Source of the DNA: UBA6049 sp965662345
GTDB taxonomy: Bacteria > Bacteroidota > Bacteroidia > Flavobacteriales_G > Salibacteraceae
Direction: 5' to 3'
DNA length: 64,000 nt
Assembly (NCBI GenBank): GCA_965662345.1
Contig: CBFIHE010000005.1
Location: 1-64,000, forward strand
Each line of letters begins with the position of its first letter. The first letter of the stretch is position 1. The translations under genes were made by a program, and so were the position numbers. The notes beneath the pieces were generated by a model that saw only the letters and a list, made by a program, of their open reading frames with translations, was not told the origin of the DNA and did not search any database. Shown in pieces: positions 7,227 through 16,889 of this stretch.

Positions 7227-10200
7227 ATGGCTATGACAACCAAAGAAGAGTTAGTACAAGCATTTGTAAACCCTCAGTTAAATGAGGTATTCAAACAAAA
7301 AGAACCCATTAATCTATTTCTCAAAGGTCTGGTAGGCTCTGGTATTTCTTTGGTAACAGCAGCTGTCTTCAAAGAAACACGAAACCCCATGTTGTTGGTG
7401 GTAAATGATAGAGAAGAAGGTGCCTATCTATTCAATGATTTAGAAAATTTAATTGGAGAAAACCGTGTATTCTTCTTTCCTGGTTCCTCTCGACTTCCCT
7501 ATCAAACAGAACGAACAGACAATGCCAATGTACTGCAACGTGCAGAACTACTAAGTAGACTTTCAGATACAGAAAAGCATGTAATTGTTGTTACGTATCC
7601 AGAAGCTCTAGGCGAAAAAGTAGCCACCCGCAAGCAACTGAAGCAAAACACACTAGAGATAAAAACTGGTGTAGAGATTAGCATTGAATTTATCAATGAG
7701 TTGCTATACGAATATCATTTTGAAAGGGTAGATTTTGTCTCTAAACCTGGAGAGTTTTCCATACGAGGCGGAATTGTAGATATATTCTCATATAGCAATG
7801 ATTACCCTTACCGTATTGAGCTTTTTGGAGATGAAGTTGATTCCATAAGAACATTCGATCCAGCTTCTCAGCTTTCACAAGACAAGCTGAAACGAATTCG
7901 TATCGTACCCAATATTCAAGACGGTGAACTGCTAGAAACACGAGAAAACTTTCTTGAGTTCTTACCCAAGCACACAGCCGTACTGCTTAAAGACGAAACC
8001 TTTTTCAAAGATAAAATCAAAACAGAATTTGAGCGTGCAGAAAAGAACTTTGCAGAACTTACAGGTGAAGTGAAGCATCTTTCGCCATCAGAACTGTACA
8101 CAAAACCAGAAGAGTTAGAAGATTTACTCTTTGGGAGGTTGGTGCTTGAATTCGGGATGAAAGCCCATAGGAATACCTCAACCACCATCACCTATAAACA
8201 AGCTCCTCAACCTGAGTTCAATAAAAATTTTGAGCTCCTAAGTGCTAATTTAAACGATAATGCCAATCGCAATTTCAATAACCTCATTGCGGCATCATCG
8301 GCAAAACAGATTGAACGCCTTCACAACATTTTTGAAGACTTGGAGAAAGAACAACACTTTACTCCGCTTCTTCTACCGCTACATCAAGGGTTTGTTGATT
8401 TAGAAAGAAAACTAGCTTGCTATACAGATCACCAAATTTTTGAGCGTTATCATCGCTTTAGGCTAAAAGAAGGCTTTAGAGATGCGCAACAACAAATAAG
8501 CTTAAAAGAACTTACACAGCTTCAAAAAGGAGATTATGTAACCCATGTTGACCATGGAGTAGGTCAGTTTGCAGGACTCACACGTGTTGAGACTAATGGT
8601 GAGATGCAAGAAGCTATAAAGCTTGTTTACAAAGACGGAGATGTACTTTTTGTTTCTATCCATAGCCTTCACCGCATTTCTAAGTACAGCGGGAAAGAAG
8701 GGGTTGAGCCCAAAATCAACAAGTTGGGTACGCAGGCATGGAAAAATCTAAAGAATAAGACCAAGAAAAAAATTAAAGAAATCGCCTACGACCTCATAAA
8801 GCTATATGCAAAACGCAAGGCGGTACAAGGATTTGGATTTTCGCCTGATACATTCTTGCAAAATGAGTTAGAGGCTTCTTTCATTTACGAAGACACTCCA
8901 GATCAAGAAAAAGCTACAGCGGCTGTTAAAGTGGATATGGAGTCAGATTCACCAATGGACCGTTTGATTTGCGGTGATGTAGGTTTTGGTAAAACAGAGG
9001 TTGCCATGCGTGCAGCTTTTAAAGCGGCCACAGATGGTAAACAAGTAGCTGTATTAGTGCCTACAACCATCTTAGCACTTCAACATTACAAATCTTTTAG
9101 CGAGCGGTTAAAAGATTTTCCAGTAAAGGTTGAGTACATCAATCGCTTCCGTTCAACCAAAAAAGTGAAAGAGGTACTACAAGAACTCAAAGAAGGGAAA
9201 GTAAACATCATCATAGGAACCCATAGAATTGTTGGAAAGGATGTGAAATTCCAAGATTTGGGCCTCTTGATTATAGATGAAGAACAAAAGTTTGGTGTAG
9301 GGGTAAAAGATAAACTCAAAACACTTCGAGAAAATGTAGATACGCTCACCTTAACGGCCACACCTATTCCAAGAACTCTGCAATTTTCGCTAATGGGTGC
9401 TCGAGATTTGAGTGTAATTAACACCCCTCCACCCAATAGGCAACCTGTTGAAACAGAGCTACACACTTTTAATGAAGAAATCATTCGTGATGCCATCAAC
9501 TATGAGATGGCTAGAGATGGACAAGTATTCATGATTAACAACCGCGTTCAGAACATACAAGAAGTAGCAGGTATGATTCAGCGTTTGGTGCCAGATGCCC
9601 GTGTAATTATAGCCCATGGCCAGTTAGATGGTAAGGAATTAGAAGACCGTATGCTACGTTTTATTGATGGCGAAGGCGATGTGTTGATAGCGACTACCAT
9701 TATTGAATCAGGACTAGATATACCTAATGCAAACACCATTATCATTAACAACGCACATCAATTTGGGCTGAGTGATTTACACCAAATGCGGGGTAGGGTT
9801 GGCCGCTCTAACAAAAAAGCCTTCTGTCACCTTCTAGCGCCACCATTGAGTGTAATGACTCCAGAAGCGCGTAAGCGGATGACGGCTATAACTCAATTCT
9901 CAGATTTAGGTTCAGGCTTCAACATCGCTATGCGAGATTTAGATATTAGAGGAGCAGGTAATCTACTTGGTGGAGAACAGAGCGGGTTCATTAACGAGAT
10001 TGGCTTTGATATGTACAAGAAAATCTTGGACGAAGCCATGCAAGAACTTAAAGAAAACGAGTTTAAAGATCTATTTCAAGAAGAACAACCCGTTTTTGTG
10101 GAGGATACACAAATTGAAACCGATTTGGAAATCAATATTCCCCATGACTATGTGAACAATGTAACAGAGCGTTTAGCCCTATATCAAGAGCTATCGAGTT

Positions 10201-10574
10201 CTAAAACAGCAGGTCAGCTCGAAAGATTTAGTCTGAGCTTGAAAGATAGATTCGGCCCTTTACCCAACCCGGTTGAAAGACTCATTCGTAGCATGGAGCT
10301 CAAGTGGTTGGGTACTGAAATTGGATTTGAAAAACTCGTTTTGAAATCTGGCAAAATGCTCGCGTATTTTATCCAAGATCAGCAATCACCATACTTTGAA
10401 ACCGAAGCCTTTGGCAAAGTACTGAGGTACATGCAAAACCCTAGCAATAAGTGTGTTTTGAAAGATCGCAATGGAAAGCTGTACTTGGTTATGGCTGATG
10501 TGGCCTCTGTAGAAGAAGGAATTTCACGACTAATGCAAATAAAAGCCACTACTCCCGCATCTTTTGGTGTTTAA
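7227..10574 (+). CDS. mfd: Transcription-repair coupling factor
   Basis: 1115 residues, typical of Mfd, the ATP-driven translocase that removes RNA polymerase stalled at DNA lesions and recruits UvrA. In order: a UvrB-like N-terminal region (residues about 1-300); the RNA-polymerase interaction domain around KGDYVTHVDHGVGQF; the RecG-like helicase core with Walker A GDVGFGKT, the DEEQ box in LIIDEEQKFGV and LTATPIPRTL; motif VI QMRGRVGRS; and the C-terminal TRCF domain. An ATG two codons later (7233) is an alternative start. Its stop overlaps the stop of the convergent YqaA-like gene (TTAA, 10571-10574). Confidence 0.98.
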   Translation: MAMTTKEELVQAFVNPQLNEVFKQKEPINLFLKGLVGSGISLVTAAVFKETRNPMLLVVNDREEGAYLFNDLENLIGENRVFFFPGSSRLPYQTERTDNANVLQRAELLSRLSDTEKHVIVVTYPEALGEKVATRKQLKQNTLEIKTGVEISIEFINELLYEYHFERVDFVSKPGEFSIRGGIVDIFSYSNDYPYRIELFGDEVDSIRTFDPASQLSQDKLKRIRIVPNIQDGELLETRENFLEFLPKHTAVLLKDETFFKDKIKTEFERAEKNFAELTGEVKHLSPSELYTKPEELEDLLFGRLVLEFGMKAHRNTSTTITYKQAPQPEFNKNFELLSANLNDNANRNFNNLIAASSAKQIERLHNIFEDLEKEQHFTPLLLPLHQGFVDLERKLACYTDHQIFERYHRFRLKEGFRDAQQQISLKELTQLQKGDYVTHVDHGVGQFAGLTRVETNGEMQEAIKLVYKDGDVLFVSIHSLHRISKYSGKEGVEPKINKLGTQAWKNLKNKTKKKIKEIAYDLIKLYAKRKAVQGFGFSPDTFLQNELEASFIYEDTPDQEKATAAVKVDMESDSPMDRLICGDVGFGKTEVAMRAAFKAATDGKQVAVLVPTTILALQHYKSFSERLKDFPVKVEYINRFRSTKKVKEVLQELKEGKVNIIIGTHRIVGKDVKFQDLGLLIIDEEQKFGVGVKDKLKTLRENVDTLTLTATPIPRTLQFSLMGARDLSVINTPPPNRQPVETELHTFNEEIIRDAINYEMARDGQVFMINNRVQNIQEVAGMIQRLVPDARVIIAHGQLDGKELEDRMLRFIDGEGDVLIATTIIESGLDIPNANTIIINNAHQFGLSDLHQMRGRVGRSNKKAFCHLLAPPLSVMTPEARKRMTAITQFSDLGSGFNIAMRDLDIRGAGNLLGGEQSGFINEIGFDMYKKILDEAMQELKENEFKDLFQEEQPVFVEDTQIETDLEINIPHDYVNNVTERLALYQELSSSKTAGQLERFSLSLKDRFGPLPNPVERLIRSMELKWLGTEIGFEKLVLKSGKMLAYFIQDQQSPYFETEAFGKVLRYMQNPSNKCVLKDRNGKLYLVMADVASVEEGISRLMQIKATTPASFGV

Positions 10575-11017
10575 GTATAGGCTAAACCTAATTCAATTAA
10601 CAGTAAAATAGTTGCATAGCGTGCTGCTTTTCCAATAAGCATCCATCCTAAGGCTTTGAAAGGGTTCACCCTAAAGAGTCCTAATGCTACTGCTAGAGGG
10701 TCACCAATAAATGGAACCCAAACCAAAAAAGCAGCTAAACTGCCATATCGTTGTACTCGCTGTTTAGCTTTAAGAACAGTAGATTTCTTGATTCTAGCAT
10801 ATTTTGTTAACCACTCTGTTTTTCCGGCAAAGCCGATGTAGTACATGAGTACTCCGCCTAGCCAATTACCAGCTGTTGCCACAGTGAACAGCAAGAGCCA
10901 ATCAAACGGACCTAATGCCATAGCCGCCAAAACAGCATCTGAACTAAACGGAAGGATGGTTGCTGCTAAAAAAGCAACTAAAAACATGCCCCAATATCCT
11001 AACTCTACCCAATCCAT
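10571..11017 (-). CDS. YqaA-type membrane protein (DedA/VTT superfamily)
   Basis: 148 residues from the ATG at 11017; an extension to 11050 uses TTG and adds unlikely sequence. Four or five hydrophobic segments surround the VTT-type motif LVWVPFIGDPLAVALGLFRV (residues about 99-118), the hallmark of the YqaA subgroup. DedA-superfamily proteins are inner-membrane proteins linked to lipid carrier flipping and membrane homeostasis; the substrate of this one is unknown. Convergent with mfd by a 4-bp stop overlap. The T9SS protein gene lies upstream on the same strand, 33 bases away. Confidence 0.85.
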   Translation of the reverse strand: MDWVELGYWGMFLVAFLAATILPFSSDAVLAAMALGPFDWLLLFTVATAGNWLGGVLMYYIGFAGKTEWLTKYARIKKSTVLKAKQRVQRYGSLAAFLVWVPFIGDPLAVALGLFRVNPFKALGWMLIGKAARYATILLLIELGLAYT

Positions 11018-11050
11018 TTGTGAGCAAGATACATTGAGGAGACTACACAA

Positions 11051-13000
11051 CTACGGAGCTACCACAATTCTTTGTTGAGACTCTGGTGTTTTCAATAAAT
11101 ACACCCCTGATACATTAGGCGCTTGAAGTGTGGTATTTATTCCAGATTCAATAAGCTCACCAGTGAGCGAGAACAATTGGTACGGAAGTGGCGAATCTCC
11201 CATGAAAAAAGTATTGCCTCGAACAATTGGATTGGGGTACATTGGAGTTATTTGATTATTTATTTTTTCTACTCCTGTTGTTTGATTTGAAATGAAGATT
11301 TGTACCTCTCTCAGAACGACTGTATTTGAAGAATTAATCAATTTAAACGTTCCAGTAGCCTGACCAGGAAACCCATTAGTATTGCACACCACATGGAATC
11401 CTCCAAAACCTAAGGCATCAAGCCTAACCCTGCTTGCAATGGCCTTTTGCATGTCTCCAGAGCATAACGGTTCCATTTCCCATCCTGCGGGTAACTCCAT
11501 GTCTAATTCATAAAAGAATGTTTGAGAAGTAGCTTCATGATTTGTCATCCAAATAACGGCTTCTGGATTCTGTTCACTAGGTAAAACCGTTACATTGGTT
11601 TGAGTGGTGTCATCTACAGAAAACGCCACTGCTGGTGTAACCTCAATATCATCTGATGCTGTGCAACTACCGTTAGAAACAGTGCAAGAGTAAACTCCAG
11701 CTTGGGTAATAGTGAGTGTTGGAGTTGTAGAACCTGTGCTCCATTGGTATGAAGTTGCACCAGAGGTTGTTGCGTCTAGTACTGCGGAATCTCCAGGGAA
11801 TAATGAAAAATCATTTCCTAAAGCCAGCGTAAAACCAGGGTTAACTACTACTTGAGCAATGGTTGTATCTGTTCCCGTAGATGTTTGAGCAACATGCGTT
11901 ACTTGATAAGTTCCTGGCCCTGGGTAGATGTGTGCAGGATTTGCCGCAGTAGAACCCGTACCATCTCCAAAAAACCAGTAGTGTTGATTTGCCAAAGATG
12001 AAGAATAGAATTTTACACGATTATTCCCGCATTCAGTATCTGCTGTGAATCTTGCCACTGGAACTGTTGGGTTCAAAAACTCAATATTTACTAAGTTTTT
12101 CAAGCCGCTTGATACAATTAAGCCAGGATTGTCTATCACAGCTCCATTCTGCATGTTTACGGTAATAATTTGCTGACTATTCGGATGCCCGCGCACATAG
12201 AAATACCTTCCAGTTTGTGGATCAATGGTTGCCGTTCCAGAACTAAAAGCGTCTGCACTAGTTGGAGTTTGAGATATAATTGTAACCGCCCCAGTTGAAG
12301 GGTCAAGTTTAGCCATGCGCAACTGCCCTTGCGTAAAGTTTAAACCGTATATCATAGAGTCTGTGGGGTTCCATTGAATATTCACAATAGGACTGATTGC
12401 TTGGTTTGGGTTATTTACCCCCACAGAAGTTGAAGTGCCCGTTTGTATATCAACACGAATTAACTGCTTACTTGCGCTGCCGCGGATATAGTAGAAAATG
12501 CCGTTTACTGCATCTAACGTGGCATCACCTGATGAAAATTGATCTGCAGAAATAGGCGTTTGAGAAACCAATGAAACCGCACCCGTGGCTGGGTTTAGCT
12601 TGGCCAATCTCAACTGACTATTTTTCATATTCAACCCGTAGATCATTCCGTCTGCAGGATAGTATTGCATGCACGTTATTCTAGTATCTGCATTGTTAGG
12701 GTTATTCATGTTGCGCAGAGCCATCGTTCCGCTTACTAAATCTACTTCAGCTAAAACACTATTAGATCCATACGAGTAGTAGAACTTGAGATTTGATGGG
12801 TCAATTGTAGAGTTACCTGATAAGAAAGTAGCCCCAGATGCCATTCCAGGTATAGGGCTCATAATTCCTGTTTGCTCCTCTGCAATAACAGGTACGAGCT
12901 GGCCTTGACCAACATTATTATTGAATTGAAGTCCTGCAATTTGTCCAAAGCTTAATACAGAAGCCAGGAATAAAGCACTAAGAGATACTATAGATTTCAT
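11051..13000 (-). CDS. T9SS type A secreted PKD-domain protein with propeller-like repeats
   Basis: 649 residues. A signal peptide covers residues 1 to about 19 (MKSIVSLSALFLASVLSFGQ). Three repeats of about 90 residues follow, each with DP/DA, FYY/FYV, a DMIYGLN-type step (YGLNM, YGLNF) and KLNPATGAV or KLDPSTGAV, suggesting a beta-propeller-like surface domain. A PKD domain with HYWFFGDG lies at about 335-390, then an Ig-like segment ending QWSTGSTTPTLTITQAGVYS. The last 75 residues (MYPNPIVRGN to the end) are a T9SS type A sorting domain, so it is expected to cross the outer membrane through the gliding/PorSS secretion system. Ligand unknown. Confidence 0.85.
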   Translation of the reverse strand: MKSIVSLSALFLASVLSFGQIAGLQFNNNVGQGQLVPVIAEEQTGIMSPIPGMASGATFLSGNSTIDPSNLKFYYSYGSNSVLAEVDLVSGTMALRNMNNPNNADTRITCMQYYPADGMIYGLNMKNSQLRLAKLNPATGAVSLVSQTPISADQFSSGDATLDAVNGIFYYIRGSASKQLIRVDIQTGTSTSVGVNNPNQAISPIVNIQWNPTDSMIYGLNFTQGQLRMAKLDPSTGAVTIISQTPTSADAFSSGTATIDPQTGRYFYVRGHPNSQQIITVNMQNGAVIDNPGLIVSSGLKNLVNIEFLNPTVPVARFTADTECGNNRVKFYSSSLANQHYWFFGDGTGSTAANPAHIYPGPGTYQVTHVAQTSTGTDTTIAQVVVNPGFTLALGNDFSLFPGDSAVLDATTSGATSYQWSTGSTTPTLTITQAGVYSCTVSNGSCTASDDIEVTPAVAFSVDDTTQTNVTVLPSEQNPEAVIWMTNHEATSQTFFYELDMELPAGWEMEPLCSGDMQKAIASRVRLDALGFGGFHVVCNTNGFPGQATGTFKLINSSNTVVLREVQIFISNQTTGVEKINNQITPMYPNPIVRGNTFFMGDSPLPYQLFSLTGELIESGINTTLQAPNVSGVYLLKTPESQQRIVVAP

Positions 13001-13032
13001 CAGGAATAGTTTTTAAAATAACCCAATAACTC

Positions 13033-13051
13033 TGTAAATTGTTCATTTACA
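13033..13051. repeat. 7-bp inverted repeat next to the T9SS gene promoter
   Basis: TGTAAAT at 13033-13039 and ATTTACA at 13045-13051 form a perfect inverted repeat with a 5-base spacer. Its right arm overlaps the last base or two of the minus-strand -7 element at 13050-13057. It could be an operator for a dimeric regulator; A/T-rich sequence makes chance possible. Confidence 0.4.
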
Positions 13052-13057
13052 AATTTA
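13050..13057 (-). promoter_or_regulatory. -7 element for the T9SS PKD protein gene
   Basis: Reads TAAATTTG on the minus strand, an exact TAnnTTTG match, 50 bases upstream of the ATG at 13000. A TTG lies 21 bases further upstream (within GATTGGTAC on the minus strand), slightly longer than the ideal spacing. Confidence 0.5.
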
Positions 13058-13145
13058 TACAACAATAGCCTAAAGTACCAATCGCGTATCAGCTAGGCGG
13101 GGTTATCCCATTCGATGTATCTTCACGGTTCAACAATTAACTATT

Positions 13146-13655
13146 TTGGAAAAACCAAATCAAGAAGAGTACCATCCATTTTATGCTGATTATGTGAACC
13201 TTTGCGAAGAAAATGATGTATACTCTGCTTTGCAGAACTCTCTACAAGAGTGGCAAATGCTCATCAACTCTATTTCAGAGGATTTGAAACACAAAGCATA
13301 TGGCACAGGTAAATGGACCGTAAACCAACTCTTGGCCCACTGCATTGACACAGAACGTATTTTTCAATACCGTATCTTACGCATTGCCCGTGAAGATCAT
13401 GCCGCTTTATCTGGATTTAATGAAGATGATTTTGCCGCAAATTATACTGCTCAGAACCGTTCTATTAAGTCTTTGAGTGAAGAATTTGAAAACGTTAGGC
13501 GCTCTACGTTATTCCTTTTTGAGAGCTTAGATTCATCCATTCAATCCAAAACTGGAAACGCAGATGGTAAACCAATTAGCATTAGAGCGCTGGGCTTCAT
13601 AACAGCTGGACACAGCAGGCATCATTTGAACATTTTGAAAGAACGTTACTTGTAG
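13146..13655 (+). CDS. DinB-like superfamily protein
   Basis: 169 residues of the DinB/YfiT-like four-helix bundle family, whose members often bind a divalent metal through three histidines. Candidate ligands are the His in LLAHCIDTER (residues about 62-71) and the pair in AGHSRHHLNILKERY near the C terminus. Members act as thiol- or metal-dependent transferases, but this protein's reaction is unknown. It begins with TTG at 13146; the first 12 residues (EKPNQEEYHPFY) look like the family's usual N terminus, so I keep this start. The S9 peptidase gene follows after 5 bases, so the two are probably cotranscribed. Confidence 0.85.
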   Translation: MEKPNQEEYHPFYADYVNLCEENDVYSALQNSLQEWQMLINSISEDLKHKAYGTGKWTVNQLLAHCIDTERIFQYRILRIAREDHAALSGFNEDDFAANYTAQNRSIKSLSEEFENVRRSTLFLFESLDSSIQSKTGNADGKPISIRALGFITAGHSRHHLNILKERYL

Positions 13656-13660
13656 TAATC

Positions 13661-16480
13661 ATGAATTTAAACCACATCTTTTGGCTATCCTTCATCGCAA
13701 TAGCCTTTCAAGCACAAGCGCAGAAAAAGTCATTGACACTCAACCTTCATGATGAGTGGAAATCAATGAAAAACTTTGACCTCACCAGAAACGGAGAGTA
13801 TCTGGTTTACGAAATAGCACCGCTCACTGGAGATGGTTTTGTTGTGATTCAACATTTAGAAAGTCAAAAAGCTGATACATTTCACCGGGCAACAAACTTT
13901 AAGTTAGATACTGAAAGTAAGTATGTAGCCTTTCTCATTCAGCCAAGGCACGACTCTTTGCGCGCCATGAAACTTAGAGAGGTTAAAGACAAAGACCTCC
14001 CCAAAGATTCGCTGGGCGTTTTTGTATTTGAAGATGACTCCCTTCGGATTGTACCAGACATAAAGTCTTTTGATTTATCTGGATCAGGTGGCTCTCTGTT
14101 GAGCTACACACTTGAGGAAATAAAACAACCGAAAGAAGAACAAGAAGGCAAAAAGAAAAAGAAGAAAAAAAGGAAAGGCAAGACCCAAGCGAAACCCAAG
14201 AAAACACCAAAAGATAAAAAAGGCGCAACATTGCTTTACAACCCCATTACGGGCACTACAACAGAAATCCCACACGCTACAGAGTCTGCTTTTGCCAAAG
14301 AAGCTAATGCCTTTGCCGTGGTACGTTACGAAAAAAAGAATTGGGATAGTGCCATTGTAGATGTCTACACCAAAGACACAACCTACACCTACATCAACCT
14401 TGGAAATGAAGCCTTAAAACTAAGCTGGAATGAGCAGGGAACCCATTTGGCTTTCTTAGCATCTTCAGACACCACAAAAAAAAAGAACCACACTCTTTTC
14501 TTGGCACACACTGATAAGGCTGAAGTTGTTGCAGATAGCTTAACCAATTACAGGTATGATGGCTTTGGTCCGTCTAAAAACAGCAGTATCTATTTTTCTC
14601 AAGATGGAAACAGACTATACTTCGGCATCGCACCGCTCAATAAAGAGAATCCAAAAGATACCTTATTGGCAGATGAAAAGGCTCAATTAGATATTTGGCA
14701 CTATCAAGATCTCCGCATTCAACCAGAGCAACTGAAGGCTCTAAAAAGAGATGAACGCAAAACATTCTTAACAGTATATCACCTGCCAGAGAATAAAACT
14801 GTACAGCTAGCAGATAGCACGCTTGATAACGTGCGCATTGATACTAAGCACAATGCTATGTACGCCATAAGTATGGACAATAACCCCTACTCCATAGAAC
14901 GAACATGGACGTACCCTTGGAAGAACGACTTGTATTGGATAGACACTCAAACTGGGAACCGCACCAAACTCCTTACTGGAAAAACCTATGGAATGGGCAT
15001 CTCAGCACATGGAAAGTATGTGTATTGGTATGATGAAAACAACCAGAACTATCATGCGCTGCGTATAGGAACTCAAGATACTGTTAACCTTACAGGGTCA
15101 CTTTCTGAAAAAGGAGAAATCTTTTTCAATGAGGAAGGCGAAGTTCCTGCTGAGCCATACCCTCTTGGCATAGAAGGCTGGAGTAAAGCAGATGAACGCG
15201 TATTAATTAAAGCACGAAACGGTATTTGGGTAATTGATCCAACTGGTAAAGCAGAAGCCTTTGAGCTTTCTGGAGGTTTAGCGAAGCGTGAAGACTTAGA
15301 ACTTTCTACGTACTGGTTTGAAGAAGAATTCCAAAGCTTTTCGCTAGACTCTTCCATTTTCGTTACTGCACAAAGTAGAAGCTCCAACCGTAACTTTTAC
15401 TTCCTATGGAGCAAAGTGGGCTTTGAAGAGTTACACGCTTGCGACTGCAAGTTGAGAATGCCGAAAAAAGCAAAAGATGTCAACCAATTCCTGTTTAGGT
15501 CAGAGAGCTTTGTTGAAGACAGAGAAATCTCAATATTACCTAAGGCACCATTAAGCAAAACCAGCTTCTCACAAGCAAAAATAGTAACCAACACTAACCC
15601 TCAGCAAGAAGACTACTTCTGGGGAACTGTAGAAAAGTACTATTGGAAAGATGCCTTAGGAAGAGACAGTAAAGGGCTCCTCTTTAAACCAGAGAACTTT
15701 GATAGTACAAAGGCTTACCCGCTCATGATTTACTTCTATGAAAAGAACTTTGATACTGAACATAGTCATAGAACTTTCAGACCTAGTTACTCAACCGTGT
15801 CTATACCATTTTACACCAGTAATGAGTACGTGGTTTTTGTTCCAGATATTCGATATACTCCTGGTCACCCTGCTAATGATGCGTATAATGCTATTGTGAG
15901 CGGAGCGGAAACCTTGGCTAGAGAATCATGGATTGATGGTGAAAAAATGGCGATTCAAGGACAGAGCTGGGGCGGTTACCAAGTAGCAGCCTTAGTAACC
16001 AAAACCAATCTATTTGCGGCTGCCATGGCTGGAGCACCTGTGAGTAACATGACTTCTGCTTATGGTGGGATTCGTTGGGGAAGCGGACTCAGCCGCATGT
16101 TCCAGTATGAAAAAACACAAAGCAGAATTGGTGGTACTCTTTGGGATTCAAGAGACTTATATCTAGAAAACTCACCAGTGTTTCACTTGAATAATGTAAA
16201 GACTCCTCTACTTATCATGCACAACGATGAAGACGGTGCAGTGCCATGGTACCAGGGCATTGAATTATACATGGGAATGCGCAGATTGCAAAAACCAGCT
16301 TGGCTATTGGTATATAACAACGAACAGCACAACCTAAGAAAACTACCCAACCGCAAAGATCTGAGTAGAAGAATGTTTGAATTCTTTAACCATTACCTGA
16401 AAGGTGAAAAAATGCCTGAATGGATGCAAGAAGGCGTACCCGCGATAAACAAAGCTGAAAATGAAGGTTATGGTCAGTAA
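13661..16480 (+). CDS. Secreted S9 family (prolyl oligopeptidase-type) serine peptidase
   Basis: 939 residues. A signal peptide (residues 1 to about 20, ending AQAQ) sends it to the periplasm or beyond. The central region is a degenerate beta-propeller and the C terminus is an alpha/beta-hydrolase domain. The nucleophile elbow is GQSWGGY (Ser in IQGQSWGGYQ); the acid is in HNDEDGAVPW; the histidine is in NNEQHNLRKL. S9 enzymes cleave short peptides, often after proline or acyl-amino acids; specificity here is unknown. An unusual insertion at about residues 152-188 is extremely basic (seven consecutive Lys, then KGKTQAKPKK), absent from classical members. The next gene overlaps its last 20 bases. 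Confidence 0.9.
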   Translation: MNLNHIFWLSFIAIAFQAQAQKKSLTLNLHDEWKSMKNFDLTRNGEYLVYEIAPLTGDGFVVIQHLESQKADTFHRATNFKLDTESKYVAFLIQPRHDSLRAMKLREVKDKDLPKDSLGVFVFEDDSLRIVPDIKSFDLSGSGGSLLSYTLEEIKQPKEEQEGKKKKKKKRKGKTQAKPKKTPKDKKGATLLYNPITGTTTEIPHATESAFAKEANAFAVVRYEKKNWDSAIVDVYTKDTTYTYINLGNEALKLSWNEQGTHLAFLASSDTTKKKNHTLFLAHTDKAEVVADSLTNYRYDGFGPSKNSSIYFSQDGNRLYFGIAPLNKENPKDTLLADEKAQLDIWHYQDLRIQPEQLKALKRDERKTFLTVYHLPENKTVQLADSTLDNVRIDTKHNAMYAISMDNNPYSIERTWTYPWKNDLYWIDTQTGNRTKLLTGKTYGMGISAHGKYVYWYDENNQNYHALRIGTQDTVNLTGSLSEKGEIFFNEEGEVPAEPYPLGIEGWSKADERVLIKARNGIWVIDPTGKAEAFELSGGLAKREDLELSTYWFEEEFQSFSLDSSIFVTAQSRSSNRNFYFLWSKVGFEELHACDCKLRMPKKAKDVNQFLFRSESFVEDREISILPKAPLSKTSFSQAKIVTNTNPQQEDYFWGTVEKYYWKDALGRDSKGLLFKPENFDSTKAYPLMIYFYEKNFDTEHSHRTFRPSYSTVSIPFYTSNEYVVFVPDIRYTPGHPANDAYNAIVSGAETLARESWIDGEKMAIQGQSWGGYQVAALVTKTNLFAAAMAGAPVSNMTSAYGGIRWGSGLSRMFQYEKTQSRIGGTLWDSRDLYLENSPVFHLNNVKTPLLIMHNDEDGAVPWYQGIELYMGMRRLQKPAWLLVYNNEQHNLRKLPNRKDLSRRMFEFFNHYLKGEKMPEWMQEGVPAINKAENEGYGQ

Positions 16481-16889
16481 GGTAGTATCGTTTACAGTTT
16501 TTACTCTTTTGGTCTATGCGGGAATCGCTCAAGAAATCGAACCTAAAAGTCCGCTTGAAGTGGTTCAAGAACAGCTAGACACTTATAACGCACAAGATAT
16601 TGATGGCTTTGCAAATGTGTTTGCAGAAGATGCAGAGGTTTTCATAAATCTTGGTGACTCAAGCGCCACATTTGTGGGAAGAGAAGAAATAAGAAAAAGG
16701 TATGGAGAAATGTTCAGAGAAAATCCTACCAATAAATCCACTTTAATGGGAAGAATGGTTCATGGTAATTTTGTGATAGACCATGAGTACATTACAGGAA
16801 GAAGCAATCCGTTTAAACTCATGGCTATCTATGAAGTAAGGAACGGTTTCATCCAGCGCTGCTGGTTTGCCCGCAAGTTTACTGCCTGA
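16461..16889 (+). CDS. NTF2/SnoaL-like secreted protein
   Basis: 142 residues with an apparent signal peptide ending near YAGIAQ (residue about 24). The rest fits the cystatin-like NTF2/SnoaL fold, with EVVQEQLDTYNAQDIDGF and FVGREEIRKRY, then an antiparallel sheet ending RCWFARKF. Such proteins are polyketide cyclases, isomerases or non-enzymatic; no function can be assigned. It overlaps the S9 peptidase stop by 20 bases, so it is probably translationally coupled and part of the same operon. An alternative ATG is at 16470. Its 3' end overlaps the convergent permease gene by 11 bases. Confidence 0.75.
   Translation: MKVMVSKVVSFTVFTLLVYAGIAQEIEPKSPLEVVQEQLDTYNAQDIDGFANVFAEDAEVFINLGDSSATFVGREEIRKRYGEMFRENPTNKSTLMGRMVHGNFVIDHEYITGRSNPFKLMAIYEVRNGFIQRCWFARKFTA

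Noticed and set aside
14084..14275. Hydrophobic, Phe/Leu-rich open frames on the minus strand inside the S9 peptidase gene
   Set aside because: They are antisense shadows of the Lys-rich, A-rich insertion and have no independent start, promoter or neighbours.
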